Source of the DNA: Pseudoflavonifractor sp. 524-17
GTDB lineage: Bacteria > Bacillota > Clostridia > Oscillospirales > Oscillospiraceae
NCBI RefSeq assembly: GCF_009935845.1
Contig: NZ_QWEK01000009.1
Coordinates: 44,202-108,201 of the forward strand
DNA: 64,000 bases
Direction: 5' to 3'
Below are positions 8,681 through 17,325 of this stretch, piece by piece. The notes under the pieces are model-generated. The model ran no database searches. It was not told where the DNA came from and saw only the letters and a list, made by a program, of their open reading frames with translations. The number at the start of each line of letters is the position of its first letter. Positions within the stretch are counted from its first letter, which is position 1. The translations under genes and the position numbers were made by a program.

Positions 8681-9748
8681 TTACCGGTATTCCCGTTTTA
8701 ATCCCCTGGCGTACAGGGGATCGATGTCAAAATAGACCGGATCCCCGGCGGAGCATTTGAGATCGGTGATATCGACTAAAGTTTCAATGGCGCCGATCTG
8801 GCCCAGCACCCGGGCCTTCTGACTGCCCACCCGGACGGTGATCCGCCGCCCCCGCCACCAGCGGCGCAGGGTGCTCCAAAGGCCGGCGTCCCGGCTGTGG
8901 GAGACGCCAAAGCCGTTCTGGTACCCCACCGGCAGCACCGCCACCCGGGTGGGGCGCTTCAGGGTGGTCAGGCGGCCGTACCCGATGGTGTGGCCCTTGG
9001 GGAGCCAGCGGGTTTCCTCAATGCTCACCTCGCCGTAGCCCACCCGGAGCAGGCCGTCCCCCCGCCGGCGGCGGCACCGGCCCAGCAGCACCGACCCCGC
9101 CCGCACCGCGTCCATCCGGGCGAAGTCGAAGTGGAGCAGGGCGAAGGAGCCTGCGGCGTGGACCACGCCGGTTTCAAACCCCGCCTTGTGGATGGCCTCC
9201 AGGGTCTGCCGGAAGACGTCCAGATCGGCGCAGGCGTCCTGGCCGCTGACCCGGTTGGCGTGGACCTGGGTATAGATGCCTGAAATCGCCACGTTGGGCA
9301 GATTGCGGTAGACATTGATGATCTTCTCCGGCTCGTTGGTAAGAAAGCCGCCGAAGCCCAGGCCGGTGTCCACCTGGATGTGGGCCTCCGCCACGGTGGA
9401 GCGGGCCTCCGCCGTGCCGTTGAGGGCCAGCCCGGATTCCACTGAACCCACGGTACACACCACGTTGAGATCGATGAGCTGGTCCAGCTCCTTGCGGTCG
9501 GTGGTGGAGCGCAGCATCAAAATCTCCTCGTCCACCAGACCCGCCTTGCGCAGGGCGGCGGCCTCGGCCGGCTCGGCCACGGCGAAGCGGCGGACGCCCT
9601 CGTCCCGCAGGAGCTTGGCCAGCTCCACTGTGCCGGCCCCGCCGCCGTCTCCGGTGACCACGCCGTAAATCGCGGCGGACCCCGCCCGCTCCTTCACAAT
9701 GGCGATGTTGTTTTTCAAGGCCTTTTTCTCTATTACCAGCAGTTTCAT
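8681..9748 (-). CDS. Alanine racemase homologue lacking the PLP-binding lysine
   Basis: The 355-residue protein aligns along its length with fold-III alanine racemase. There is an N-terminal barrel with QVDTGLG, HAAGS and VRAGS blocks, and a C-terminal beta domain containing IGYG and [10 protein letters not shown]. The segment that normally reads VVKANAYGHG is [10 protein letters not shown] here, so the Schiff-base lysine is a threonine (residue 32). The C-terminal domain's catalytic tyrosine in GYG is kept. It is therefore unlikely to racemise alanine. It might be a regulator, scaffold or non-PLP enzyme. ATG 9748 is chosen because the promoter at 9797-9825 lies upstream of it; a longer frame to 9835 would start before transcription begins. 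Confidence 0.8.
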   Translation of the reverse strand: MKLLVIEKKALKNNIAIVKERAGSAAIYGVVTGDGGGAGTVELAKLLRDEGVRRFAVAEPAEAAALRKAGLVDEEILMLRSTTDRKELDQLIDLNVVCTVGSVESGLALNGTAEARSTVAEAHIQVDTGLGFGGFLTNEPEKIINVYRNLPNVAISGIYTQVHANRVSGQDACADLDVFRQTLEAIHKAGFETGVVHAAGSFALLHFDFARMDAVRAGSVLLGRCRRRRGDGLLRVGYGEVSIEETRWLPKGHTIGYGRLTTLKRPTRVAVLPVGYQNGFGVSHSRDAGLWSTLRRWWRGRRITVRVGSQKARVLGQIGAIETLVDITDLKCSAGDPVYFDIDPLYARGLKREYR

Positions 9749-9796
9749 CCCGCCCGCCTCATCTTTCTCAAAAATGGCCCAGGGTTTTTCTCCCCC

Positions 9797-9825
9797 ATTA
9801 TACCCAATTTGACACAGAGCGTCAA
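9797..9825 (-). promoter_or_regulatory. Promoter of the racemase-like to GNAT operon
   Basis: On the minus strand TTGACG (9820-9825) and TATAAT (9797-9802) are spaced by 17 bp. It should drive the seven-gene minus-strand operon that ends at the terminator at 3691-3736. It lies back to back with the miaB promoter. Confidence 0.85.
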
Positions 9826-9879
9826 CAATTCCCAAAAATCAACCGGCAGGCAGGCGCCCCCTATCCCCCGGCAGAACGC

Positions 9880-9908
9880 TTGTTTTTTTCCGCCAAAGAT
9901 GATATGCT
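9880..9908 (+). promoter_or_regulatory. Promoter of the miaB-mutS operon
   Basis: TTGTTT (9880-9885) and TATGCT (9903-9908) have a 17-bp spacer. Transcription from about 9915 would exclude the upstream ATG at 9904 and supports the TTG start at 9949 for miaB. Confidence 0.55.
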
Positions 9909-9948
9909 TGTATCTCAAGAACTGTCAAAGGGGAGCGGAGGAGACAAA

Positions 9949-11373
9949 TTGAACCGACAGACCACACACATCACCCAGGAGCAGATTGCCGCCCAGCTGG
10001 CGTACTGCGCCCGGCTGCACGCCGCAAACACCGCCCTGGACCACACCCCCCTGGCCATGGTGGACACCTATGGCTGCCAGCAGAACGAGGCGGACTCGGA
10101 GCGGCTGCGGGGCTATCTGTCCCAGATGGGCTACGGCTTTACCGAGGACCCCTTCCAGGCCGACGTGATTGTTATCAACACCTGCGCCATCCGGGAGCAC
10201 GCGGAGCAGCGGGTGCTGGGCAACGTGGGCGCCCTGACCCACAGCAAACGCAGCAACCCGGGGCAGATCATCTGCCTGTGCGGCTGCATGGCCCAGGAGG
10301 AGCACGTGGCCCGGAAGATTAAGGAGTCCTACCGGCAGGTGGATCTGCTCTTCGGCCCCCACGCCCTGTGGCGCTTTCCGGAGCTGCTGTGGCGGGTGCG
10401 CACCGGCGGCCGCCGGGTCTTCGCCCAGGAGGAGGAGCCCGGCTCCATCGCCGAGGGCATCCCCGCGGTGCGCCAGGGCGGGGTGAAGGCCTGGGTGTCC
10501 GTCATGTACGGGTGCAACAACTTCTGCTCCTACTGCATTGTTCCCTACGTCCGGGGGCGGGAGCGCAGCCGGGAGCCCCAGGCCATTCTGGACGAGATCC
10601 GGGCGCTGGCGGCGGGGGGCTGCAGGGACATCACCCTGCTGGGCCAGAACGTCAATTCCTACGGCAAGGACCTCTCCCAGCCCATGTCCTTCGCCGCTTT
10701 GCTGAAGCAGGCCGCCGCCATTGAGGGGGAGTTTCTTCTGCGCTTCATGACCAGCCACCCCAAGGACGCCTCCCAGGAGCTCTTTGAGACCATGGCCGCC
10801 AGCGAGAAGATCGCCCCCTGCCTCCACCTGCCCTTCCAGTCGGGAAACAACCGGGTGCTGTCGGCCATGAACCGCCGGTATACCAGGGAAAAATATCTGG
10901 AGCAGGTCCGCGCCCTCCGGGCGCTGATGCCGGATATCGTGCTCACCTCCGACGTAATTGTGGGCTTCCCCGGGGAGACCACGGAGGAGTTTGAGGACAC
11001 CCTGAGCCTGATCGAAGCCGTGGGCTTTGACGCCCTGTTTACCTTTATCTACTCCCCCCGGGCGGGCACCCCCGCCGCCGCGCTCCCAGACCCCATGGGC
11101 CGGGAGGAGAAGCTGGCCAACTTCCAGCGCCTGGTCCGGCGGCAGGATGAGATCTCCGAGGCCAAGCACAAGGCCTACATCGGCCGCACCCTGCGCTGCC
11201 TGGTGGACGGCCGGGACGAACACGGCCTCACCGGCCGCACCCCCGGAAACCGGCTGGTCCGGCTGGAGGGAGCGGAGGAGCTGATTGGCCGGTTTATCCC
11301 TGTCCACATCACCGGCGCCAACAAATGGTCCCTGTCCGGCCGGCCGGCCCTGGAGGAGGGACCCGAAGGGTAA
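9949..11373 (+). CDS. miaB: MiaB, tRNA-2-methylthio-N6-dimethylallyladenosine synthase
   Basis: This is a methylthiotransferase that adds a 2-methylthio group to i6A37 of tRNAs reading UNN codons. The N-terminal UPF0004 domain supplies three cysteines (DTYGCQQNE, NTCAIREHA, CLCGCMAQ) for the auxiliary 4Fe-4S cluster. The radical SAM domain has CNNFCSYCIVPYVRGRE, and a C-terminal TRAM domain follows. The TTG at 9949 is preferred because GGAGCGGAGGAG precedes it by about six bases and it lies within the predicted transcript. The protein is then 474 residues, close to the family norm. mutS follows after 27 bp. The expected partner gene miaA is not found between mutL and hfq. Confidence 0.95.
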   Translation: MNRQTTHITQEQIAAQLAYCARLHAANTALDHTPLAMVDTYGCQQNEADSERLRGYLSQMGYGFTEDPFQADVIVINTCAIREHAEQRVLGNVGALTHSKRSNPGQIICLCGCMAQEEHVARKIKESYRQVDLLFGPHALWRFPELLWRVRTGGRRVFAQEEEPGSIAEGIPAVRQGGVKAWVSVMYGCNNFCSYCIVPYVRGRERSREPQAILDEIRALAAGGCRDITLLGQNVNSYGKDLSQPMSFAALLKQAAAIEGEFLLRFMTSHPKDASQELFETMAASEKIAPCLHLPFQSGNNRVLSAMNRRYTREKYLEQVRALRALMPDIVLTSDVIVGFPGETTEEFEDTLSLIEAVGFDALFTFIYSPRAGTPAAALPDPMGREEKLANFQRLVRRQDEISEAKHKAYIGRTLRCLVDGRDEHGLTGRTPGNRLVRLEGAEELIGRFIPVHITGANKWSLSGRPALEEGPEG

Positions 11374-11400
11374 CAACCATCAACACAAAGGAGCGACGCC

Positions 11401-14010
11401 ATGCCTGCGGATACCACCCCTATGATGCGCCAATATGTCCAGATGAAAAAGGACCACCCGGACTGCATTCTGTTCTTCCGGCTGGGGGATTTTTATGAGA
11501 TGTTCAATGAGGACGCCAAGCTGGTGTCCAAGGAGCTGGATCTCACCCTCACCAGCCGGGACCGGAATAAGCCTGAGGAGGAGCGCACCCCCATGTGCGG
11601 CGTGCCCTACCACAGCGCCGACGCCTACATCGCCCGCCTCATTGCCAAGGGCTACAAGGTGGCCATCTGTGAGCAGATGGAGGACCCCGCGGCGGCCAAG
11701 GGCCTGGTGGATCGGGACATCATCCGTATCGTGACGCCGGGGACGGTCATCGCCTCCTCCATGCTGGACGAGGGGCGCAACAATTTCATCTGCGCGGTCT
11801 ACCGGGACAGCCGGGGGGCCGCCGCGGCGTTCTGCGACGTGTCCACGGGCGAGCTGACCGTGACCGCCTTTTCCGGCGAGGGCTGGGGAGAGCATCTGCA
11901 AAACGAGCTGGGGCGGTATGCCCCCCGGGAGGCCGTGCTCTCTGACGGAGCGTGGAGCGACGCGGGGCTGGTCTCCTTCCTGCGGGACCGGCTGGACTGC
12001 CGGTGTGAGAACGGGGGAGAGGGCCGCTTCCGGCCTGATGTGGCCCTGAGCATGTGCCAGAAGCAGTTTTCCGCCGGGCTGGACAGCCTTCCCCCCGGGG
12101 AGAGCCACCCTCTCCAGGCGGTGGGGGGCCTGCTGTCCTATCTCTACGAGACCCAGAAGACCGACCTGTCCCATATCGCCCAGCTGGTCTACTACACCAA
12201 CGGTCAGTATATGGAGCTGGACCTCACCGCCCGGCGGAATCTGGAGCTGACGGAAACGCTGCGCTCCAAGGAGAAGCGGGGCTCTCTGCTGTGGGTGCTG
12301 GACAAGACCCGCACCCCCATGGGCCGGCGGCTGATCCGCTCCTGGCTGGAGCGGCCCCTCCTCTCCCCCGCCGCCATCGGCCGCCGCCTGGGGGCGGTGG
12401 AGGCCTTGGTGGGCGACCCCATCGCCCGGGAGGAGCTCAACCTGTGCCTGCGGGACGTGGGGGACCTGGAGCGGCTCATCGGCCGCATCGTCTACGGCAC
12501 CGCCGGGGGGCGGGATCTGTCCGCCCTGGCCGCCGGCCTGGGGAAGCTCCCCCGCCTTCGGGCGCTGCTGGAGCCTGTCTCCGCGCCCCTGCTGGCCAGT
12601 CTGTGTACCCAGATGGACGACCTGCCGGAGCTGTGCGCGCTTATCGGCCGGGGCATCGCCGAGGATCCCCCTTTCTCCGTGCGGGAGGGGGGCGTCATCC
12701 GTCCCGGCTTTGACCCGGAGGTGGACCGCCTGCGGGACATTATGGTCCACGGCAAGGATATGGTGGCGGGCATTGAGGCCAGGGAGAAGGAGGAAACCGG
12801 CATCAAGAGCCTGAAGGTGGGGTATAACAAGGTCTTCGGCTACTATATTGAGGTTTCCAAGTCCTACTACGCCCAGGTTCCGCAGCGGTACATCCGCAAG
12901 CAGACCCTGGCCAACTGCGAGCGGTACATTACCCAGGAACTCAAGGACATGGAGCACACGATTCTCTCCGCCCAGGACCGGCTGGCCGCCCTGGAGTATG
13001 AGCTCTTCTGCAATATCCGGGAGCAGGCCGCCGCCCAGGTGGGGGCCATTCAGACCAGCGCCTCCGCCGTGGCCCAGGCGGACGTGCTCAACTCCTTCGC
13101 CGCCGTGGCGGCGGACAACCAGTACTGCAAGCCGGAGGTGGACCTGTCCGACATCATCCAGATCACCGAGGGGCGCCACCCGGTGGTAGAGCAGATGCTC
13201 AAGGGCACGCTCTTTGTTCCCAACGACACCCTGATGGACGGCGGGGACAACCTGGCGGCCATCATCACCGGCCCCAATATGGCAGGCAAGTCCACCTATA
13301 TGCGTCAGGTGGCCCTCATTGTCCTTATGGCCCAGATGGGCTCCTTTGTCCCCGCCCGGTATGCCCGGGTGGGCATTGTGGACCGGGTGTTTACCCGCAT
13401 CGGCGCCAGCGACGACCTCTCCGCCGGCCAGTCCACCTTTATGGTGGAGATGACCGAGGTGGCCGAGCTGCTCAAGTGCGCCACGGGCAAAAGCCTGCTG
13501 ATTCTGGACGAGATCGGCCGGGGCACCAGCACCTACGACGGCATGGCTATCGCCCGGGCGGTGCTGGAGGGCTGCGCCGACAAACGCCGTCTGGGGGCCA
13601 AGACCCTCTTCGCCACCCACTACCATGAGCTGACCTGTCTGGAGGGAGCGCTCCCTGGGGTGAAAAACTACAGCATCGCCGCCAAGAAGAAGAAGGACGA
13701 CATCCTCTTCCTGCGCAAGATTGTCCGGGGGGGCGCGGATCAGAGCTACGGGGTGGAGGTGGCCCAGCTGGCCGGCGTGCCGGAGCGGATCATCAAGCGG
13801 GCCCGGGCCATTTTAGACGAGCTGGAGGGGCAGAGCCAGTCTGCCGCTCCCGCCGCGCCGCCGCCCCAGACCGGCCAGGTGTCTCTGCTGGACCTGGGGG
13901 CCGCGGAGGCGGCCCGCCGCCTGCGCCAGACGGATCTGAACACCCTCACCCCCATTGAGGCCATGAATCTGCTCTATGAGCTCAAGCAGATCCTCTCCGT
14001 CCCCCGCTGA
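11401..14010 (+). CDS. mutS: DNA mismatch repair ATPase MutS
   Basis: An 869-residue MutS1 protein that binds mismatched or looped DNA and recruits MutL. The mismatch-binding motif FFRLGDFYEMF (the Phe-x-Glu wedge) lies near the N terminus. The connector, core and clamp domains follow. The C-terminal ABC ATPase has Walker A GPNMAGKST, Walker B LLILDEIGRGTST and the FATHYHEL switch. The start has AAAGGAG eight bases upstream. It lies between miaB and a CPBP protease gene that intervenes before mutL, instead of the usual direct mutS-mutL junction. A hairpin-rich 301-bp space with a fold-back repeat follows. Confidence 0.98.
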   Translation: MPADTTPMMRQYVQMKKDHPDCILFFRLGDFYEMFNEDAKLVSKELDLTLTSRDRNKPEEERTPMCGVPYHSADAYIARLIAKGYKVAICEQMEDPAAAKGLVDRDIIRIVTPGTVIASSMLDEGRNNFICAVYRDSRGAAAAFCDVSTGELTVTAFSGEGWGEHLQNELGRYAPREAVLSDGAWSDAGLVSFLRDRLDCRCENGGEGRFRPDVALSMCQKQFSAGLDSLPPGESHPLQAVGGLLSYLYETQKTDLSHIAQLVYYTNGQYMELDLTARRNLELTETLRSKEKRGSLLWVLDKTRTPMGRRLIRSWLERPLLSPAAIGRRLGAVEALVGDPIAREELNLCLRDVGDLERLIGRIVYGTAGGRDLSALAAGLGKLPRLRALLEPVSAPLLASLCTQMDDLPELCALIGRGIAEDPPFSVREGGVIRPGFDPEVDRLRDIMVHGKDMVAGIEAREKEETGIKSLKVGYNKVFGYYIEVSKSYYAQVPQRYIRKQTLANCERYITQELKDMEHTILSAQDRLAALEYELFCNIREQAAAQVGAIQTSASAVAQADVLNSFAAVAADNQYCKPEVDLSDIIQITEGRHPVVEQMLKGTLFVPNDTLMDGGDNLAAIITGPNMAGKSTYMRQVALIVLMAQMGSFVPARYARVGIVDRVFTRIGASDDLSAGQSTFMVEMTEVAELLKCATGKSLLILDEIGRGTSTYDGMAIARAVLEGCADKRRLGAKTLFATHYHELTCLEGALPGVKNYSIAAKKKKDDILFLRKIVRGGADQSYGVEVAQLAGVPERIIKRARAILDELEGQSQSAAPAAPPPQTGQVSLLDLGAAEAARRLRQTDLNTLTPIEAMNLLYELKQILSVPR

Positions 14011-14114
14011 TCGAGGCTGTGGAAAAAGATTTTTCTTTGCAGGGCGGCGGGGATGCAGCCCGGCTGCATCCTGCGCCCCCAAAACCGTGCCGGCCCTTGT
14101 CAGCCGATGGTATA

Positions 14115-14278
14115 AGAACCTGTATTCACAACCGTGAAACACCGGCTTGCCGGGCCTTTTACCGCCCTGCCGCGTTAAGAAATCTTGAAACGCACAAAGC
14201 ATTCCTGCGATTTTTTGCCTCGCAGGACGGAAAAATCCCCTGGCAATCCGGCATTCCCCGGTTATGAATACAGGTTCT
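14115..14278. repeat. MITE-like fold-back element (copy 1) between mutS and the CPBP gene
   Basis: The element is 164 bp, bounded by a 20-bp inverted repeat matching at 19 of 20 positions (14115-14134 and 14259-14278, ends AGAACCTGTATTCA...). Complementarity continues inward, and an inner hairpin CCTGCGA/TCGCAGG lies near 14203-14226, so the whole unit can fold into one imperfect rod. It carries no gene. An inverted, internally shortened relative lies at 19966-20025. The remainder of the 14011-14311 gap holds only a short ATGCAGCC/GGCTGCAT hairpin near 14053. Confidence 0.75.
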
Positions 14279-14311
14279 AAGTTTTCATAGTTCAAAGGAG
14301 CGACCATATCC

Positions 14312-15025
14312 ATGTATCCCCGCAGAACCCGTCTGGGAGAGCCCACGCCCGCCCAATGCGCCAGGGGCCTTGTGCTGGCCCTGTTCCATCTGATTTTCTT
14401 CCCCTTTGCCATGGTTTGGGTACAGCGCACCGCCGGCGGGGAAATTCCGGCGGCGGAGGCAAACGCAGTGTGCTACCTGCTGTCGGTGGTCCTGGCCTTC
14501 GCCCTGTTCTGGGGTGTGCTGCGGGAGCACTTCAACCGTCTGCTGGACCGCCCGGCGGAACATTTGGTCATTTTGCTGGCCGCCCTGGCGGCGGCAGGAG
14601 CGCTCCACCTGGTGGCAGTGCTGCCACCCTATCCGGTGGAAAACCCCGCGCCTATGGCTTACGCCCAGGAGTTCGCCCTGGCCCCCCGGGCCACGGCGGT
14701 GATCCTGGTGGTGCTGATGCCCATTGTGGAGGAGCTGCTCTTCCGGTGGCTCATCTTTGGCGTGCTGCGCCGGCACAGCATATGGCTGGCCTATCTGGTA
14801 TCCGGCGGCGGCTTCGCCCTGTACTGCGTGCTGCGGTATGCCTTTTCCGGCGGCGGTACGGATCTGCGCTATCTGCTTCTGGGCGCGCAGTACCTGCCCA
14901 TGTCGCTGGCCCTGTGCTGGGCCTATGGGCGCACCCGCTGCCTTTGGACGGCCATCGTGCTGCACATGGCCCTGAACGGCCTGATTCTGTGGGGGGCTGT
15001 TGCGCTGTACAGCGGAGTATTTTGA
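14312..15025 (+). CDS. CPBP-family intramembrane glutamic endopeptidase
   Basis: The 237-residue membrane protein has six or so hydrophobic segments and the CPBP (Abi/Rce1-like) motifs. Motif 1 is VEELLFRWLIFG with the catalytic EExxxR glutamates, and a C-terminal IVLHMALN histidine follows. Family members cleave substrates within or next to the membrane and act in bacteriocin self-immunity, prenyl-protein processing or unknown roles. The start ATG has AAAGGAG upstream. Its placement between mutS and mutL is unusual for this locus. mutL begins 11 bp downstream, so the two are co-transcribed. The substrate is unknown. Confidence 0.85.
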   Translation: MYPRRTRLGEPTPAQCARGLVLALFHLIFFPFAMVWVQRTAGGEIPAAEANAVCYLLSVVLAFALFWGVLREHFNRLLDRPAEHLVILLAALAAAGALHLVAVLPPYPVENPAPMAYAQEFALAPRATAVILVVLMPIVEELLFRWLIFGVLRRHSIWLAYLVSGGGFALYCVLRYAFSGGGTDLRYLLLGAQYLPMSLALCWAYGRTRCLWTAIVLHMALNGLILWGAVALYSGVF

Positions 15026-15036
15026 GAGGAGCATCT

Positions 15037-16911
15037 ATGCCAAGGATTCATCCCCTGCCCCCCCACGTGGCCGACCTCATCGCCGCCGGCGAGGTGGTGG
15101 AGCGGCCGGCCAGCGTGGCCAAGGAGCTGATAGAAAACGCCATTGACGCCGGGGCCAGCCATGTCACGGTGGAGATTCAGCACGGCGGCATGAGCCTGCT
15201 GCGGGTGACGGACAACGGCTGCGGCATCCCCGGGGAGGAGGCGGAGACCGCCTTCCTCCGCCACGCCACCAGCAAGGTCCAGACCGAGCAGGACCTGGAG
15301 GCCATCGGCACCCTGGGCTTCCGGGGAGAGGCCCTGGCCGCCATTGCCGCCGTGTCGCGGATCAGCCTGCTCACCCGCACGGCGGAGGAGGCCGCCGGCA
15401 CCGCCCTGGAGCTGGAGGGGGGCGTAATGACGGGCCGGGAGGAGGCCGGCTGCCCCCAGGGCACCACTATGCTGGTGCGGGACCTGTTCTATAACACCCC
15501 CGCCCGGCTGAAATTTATGAAAAAGGACGCGGCGGAGGGGGCGGCGGTCTTCGCCGCGGTGCAGCATCTGGCCCTGTCCCACCCGGAGGTGAGCATCCGG
15601 TTCCTCCGGGACGGACGGCAGGAGCTCCACACCCCCGGGGACAGCCGGCTGGAAAGCGCTGTGTACGCCGTGCTGGGCCGGGACATCGCCCTGGGCATGG
15701 TACCGGTGAAGAGCTCCGGCGGCGGCCTCACGGTGGAGGGGTACGTCTCTCTGCCCGCCTGCTGCCGGGGGACCCGGGGCTGCCAGCACTTTTTTGTCAA
15801 CGGCCGCTTTGTGAAAAGCCGTACCATGACCGCCGCTTTGGAAGAGGCCTACGCCAACCAGAGGATGGTGGGCAAGTTCCCCGGCTGCGTCCTCCACCTC
15901 ACCGCCAGGCTGAACACGGTGGACGTAAACGTCCACCCCACCAAGCAGGAGGTCAAGTTCAGCAGCGAGCGGAATATCTTCGACGGGGTGTACTACGCCG
16001 TGCGCTCCGCCCTGGGGGCGGACCGCACCCGCCCCGCCGTCCGGCTGGAGGAGGCCCCGGCGCAGGCCCGCCCTGCGCGGCCTGCGCCGGAGATCCAGGA
16101 GACGCAGGCCGTCCCGCCGGCGAAGCGCCCCAGCCTTGGACTGTGTCCGCGGTCCAACCCCGCCCAAGGCGGGCGTCTGTCCCTCCACGATGCCGCCCGT
16201 CCCGTCGCCCCGGCCCTGCGGCCGCAGGAGGCGTCAGAGCCCGATCCCGCCCCCGCTCCCAGGCCGGAGAGGACGTCAACGCCCCCGCCCCCGTCTTCGG
16301 AGCCTCAGCGGGAGCCCCCGCCGGAGCCGCCCGCCCCGGCGGAGCCTCTCCCCTGGCGCTTGGCGGGGGAGGTGTTTCAGACCTACATCCTTGTGGAACA
16401 GGGGGACGCCGTCTTTCTAATCGACAAGCACGCCGCCCACGAGCGGATCCACTTTGACCGCCTCAAGGCGGAGGGAGCCGCCCCCATGAGCCAGGTGCTC
16501 CTCACCCCGGCGGTGTTCACCCCGCCGCCGGAGGAGGGGGCGATCCTGCTCCAGCACCTGGACCTGCTGGCCCAATTCGGCTTCGTGGCGGAGGACTTCG
16601 GCGGCGGCGCCCTGATTGTGCGGCAATGCCCCGACTACATAGACGCCGGGGAGGCGGAGGGCGTCCTGTGCCAGCTGGCGGCTCAGCTTTCCGCCGGGGG
16701 GCGGGCCGACCCCGCCGCCGCCCGGGATGCCCTGCTGCACACCATGGCCTGCAAGGCCGCTGTCAAGGGCGGGCAGAAGAACAGTCCGGCGGAGCTGGAA
16801 AAGGTGGCCCAGGCGGTGATGAGCGGGGAGGTAAAATATTGCCCGCACGGCCGGCCGGTGGCTATCACCCTCACCCGCGCCCAGCTGGAAAGGCAGTTTA
16901 AACGCACCTGA
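15037..16911 (+). CDS. mutL: DNA mismatch repair endonuclease MutL
   Basis: A 624-residue MutL, set at ATG 15037 with AGAGGAG upstream. The N-terminal GHKL ATPase domain has ELIENAIDAGA (motif I), DNGCGI (II) and TLGFRGEAL (III). A long Pro/Ala-rich linker of about 100 residues follows. The C-terminal dimerisation and endonuclease domain carries DKHAAHER (the DQHA(X)2E(X)4E metal motif, with D replacing the last E), ACKAAVK and CPHGRP. These motifs mark the nicking MutL type found in bacteria without MutH, matching a Firmicutes host. It links mismatch recognition by MutS to strand incision. Confidence 0.97.
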   Translation: MPRIHPLPPHVADLIAAGEVVERPASVAKELIENAIDAGASHVTVEIQHGGMSLLRVTDNGCGIPGEEAETAFLRHATSKVQTEQDLEAIGTLGFRGEALAAIAAVSRISLLTRTAEEAAGTALELEGGVMTGREEAGCPQGTTMLVRDLFYNTPARLKFMKKDAAEGAAVFAAVQHLALSHPEVSIRFLRDGRQELHTPGDSRLESAVYAVLGRDIALGMVPVKSSGGGLTVEGYVSLPACCRGTRGCQHFFVNGRFVKSRTMTAALEEAYANQRMVGKFPGCVLHLTARLNTVDVNVHPTKQEVKFSSERNIFDGVYYAVRSALGADRTRPAVRLEEAPAQARPARPAPEIQETQAVPPAKRPSLGLCPRSNPAQGGRLSLHDAARPVAPALRPQEASEPDPAPAPRPERTSTPPPPSSEPQREPPPEPPAPAEPLPWRLAGEVFQTYILVEQGDAVFLIDKHAAHERIHFDRLKAEGAAPMSQVLLTPAVFTPPPEEGAILLQHLDLLAQFGFVAEDFGGGALIVRQCPDYIDAGEAEGVLCQLAAQLSAGGRADPAAARDALLHTMACKAAVKGGQKNSPAELEKVAQAVMSGEVKYCPHGRPVAITLTRAQLERQFKRT

Positions 16912-16983
16912 CGCCGCTGGGAGAAAAAAAGCAGAGGCGGCGACAAATTTCGCATCCAAAAATGTAAAATAATGGTTAATATA

Positions 16984-17049
16984 GAGCTGTACCCAGCCTG
17001 TCCCATCGGGACGGGCGCGCCTTGGTTAGATAGAAAAGGAGTGCAGCTC
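16984..17049 (+). promoter_or_regulatory. hfq leader stem that could mask the ribosome binding site
   Basis: GAGCTGTAC (16984-16992) can pair with GTGCAGCTC (17041-17049), which ends one base before the hfq ATG. An inner CCTGTCCC/GGGACGGG hairpin (about 16997-17015) fits within the loop. The AAAAGGAG site (17034-17041) abuts the closing stem, so folding would limit ribosome access. Hfq is known to autoregulate in other bacteria; that it does so here is inference. Confidence 0.4.
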
Positions 17050-17050
17050 A

Positions 17051-17296
17051 ATGCAAAAGACAAACAATCTTCAGGACCTTTTTCTGCTCCGTGCCCGGAA
17101 CAGCCGCGCCAATGTTACCGTATTTCTTATGAACGGCTACCAGATCCGGGGGCAGATCACCGGATTTGACGCCTTTGTAGTGGTAGTCAGCAGCGACGGC
17201 AGGCAGCAAGTGATCTATAAGCACGCCATCTCCACCGTCATTCCCGAGCGGCCGGTAGATCTGCGGCCCGATCCGCCCAGAGAGCAGCCGTCCTGA
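17051..17296 (+). CDS. hfq: RNA chaperone Hfq
   Basis: An 81-residue Sm-like protein that forms a hexameric ring, binding A-rich and U-rich RNA to help small RNAs pair with mRNAs. The Sm1 motif is [20 protein letters not shown] and the Sm2 motif contains YKHAISTV, the hallmark of Hfq. The C-terminal tail is short and proline-rich. AAAAGGAG lies nine bases before ATG. It follows mutL as in many Clostridia, but the usual miaA gene between them is absent. The downstream HlyD-like gene begins 30 bp later. Confidence 0.96.
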   Translation: MQKTNNLQDLFLLRARNSRANVTVFLMNGYQIRGQITGFDAFVVVVSSDGRQQVIYKHAISTVIPERPVDLRPDPPREQPS

Positions 17297-17325
17297 GCCG
17301 TGCCCCGCCGGGGGCGGAGGAATCC

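Noticed and set aside
14356..15036. Extended N terminus of MutL
   Set aside because: The frame upstream of 15037 is inside the CPBP gene and lacks GHKL similarity; a ribosome site precedes 15037.
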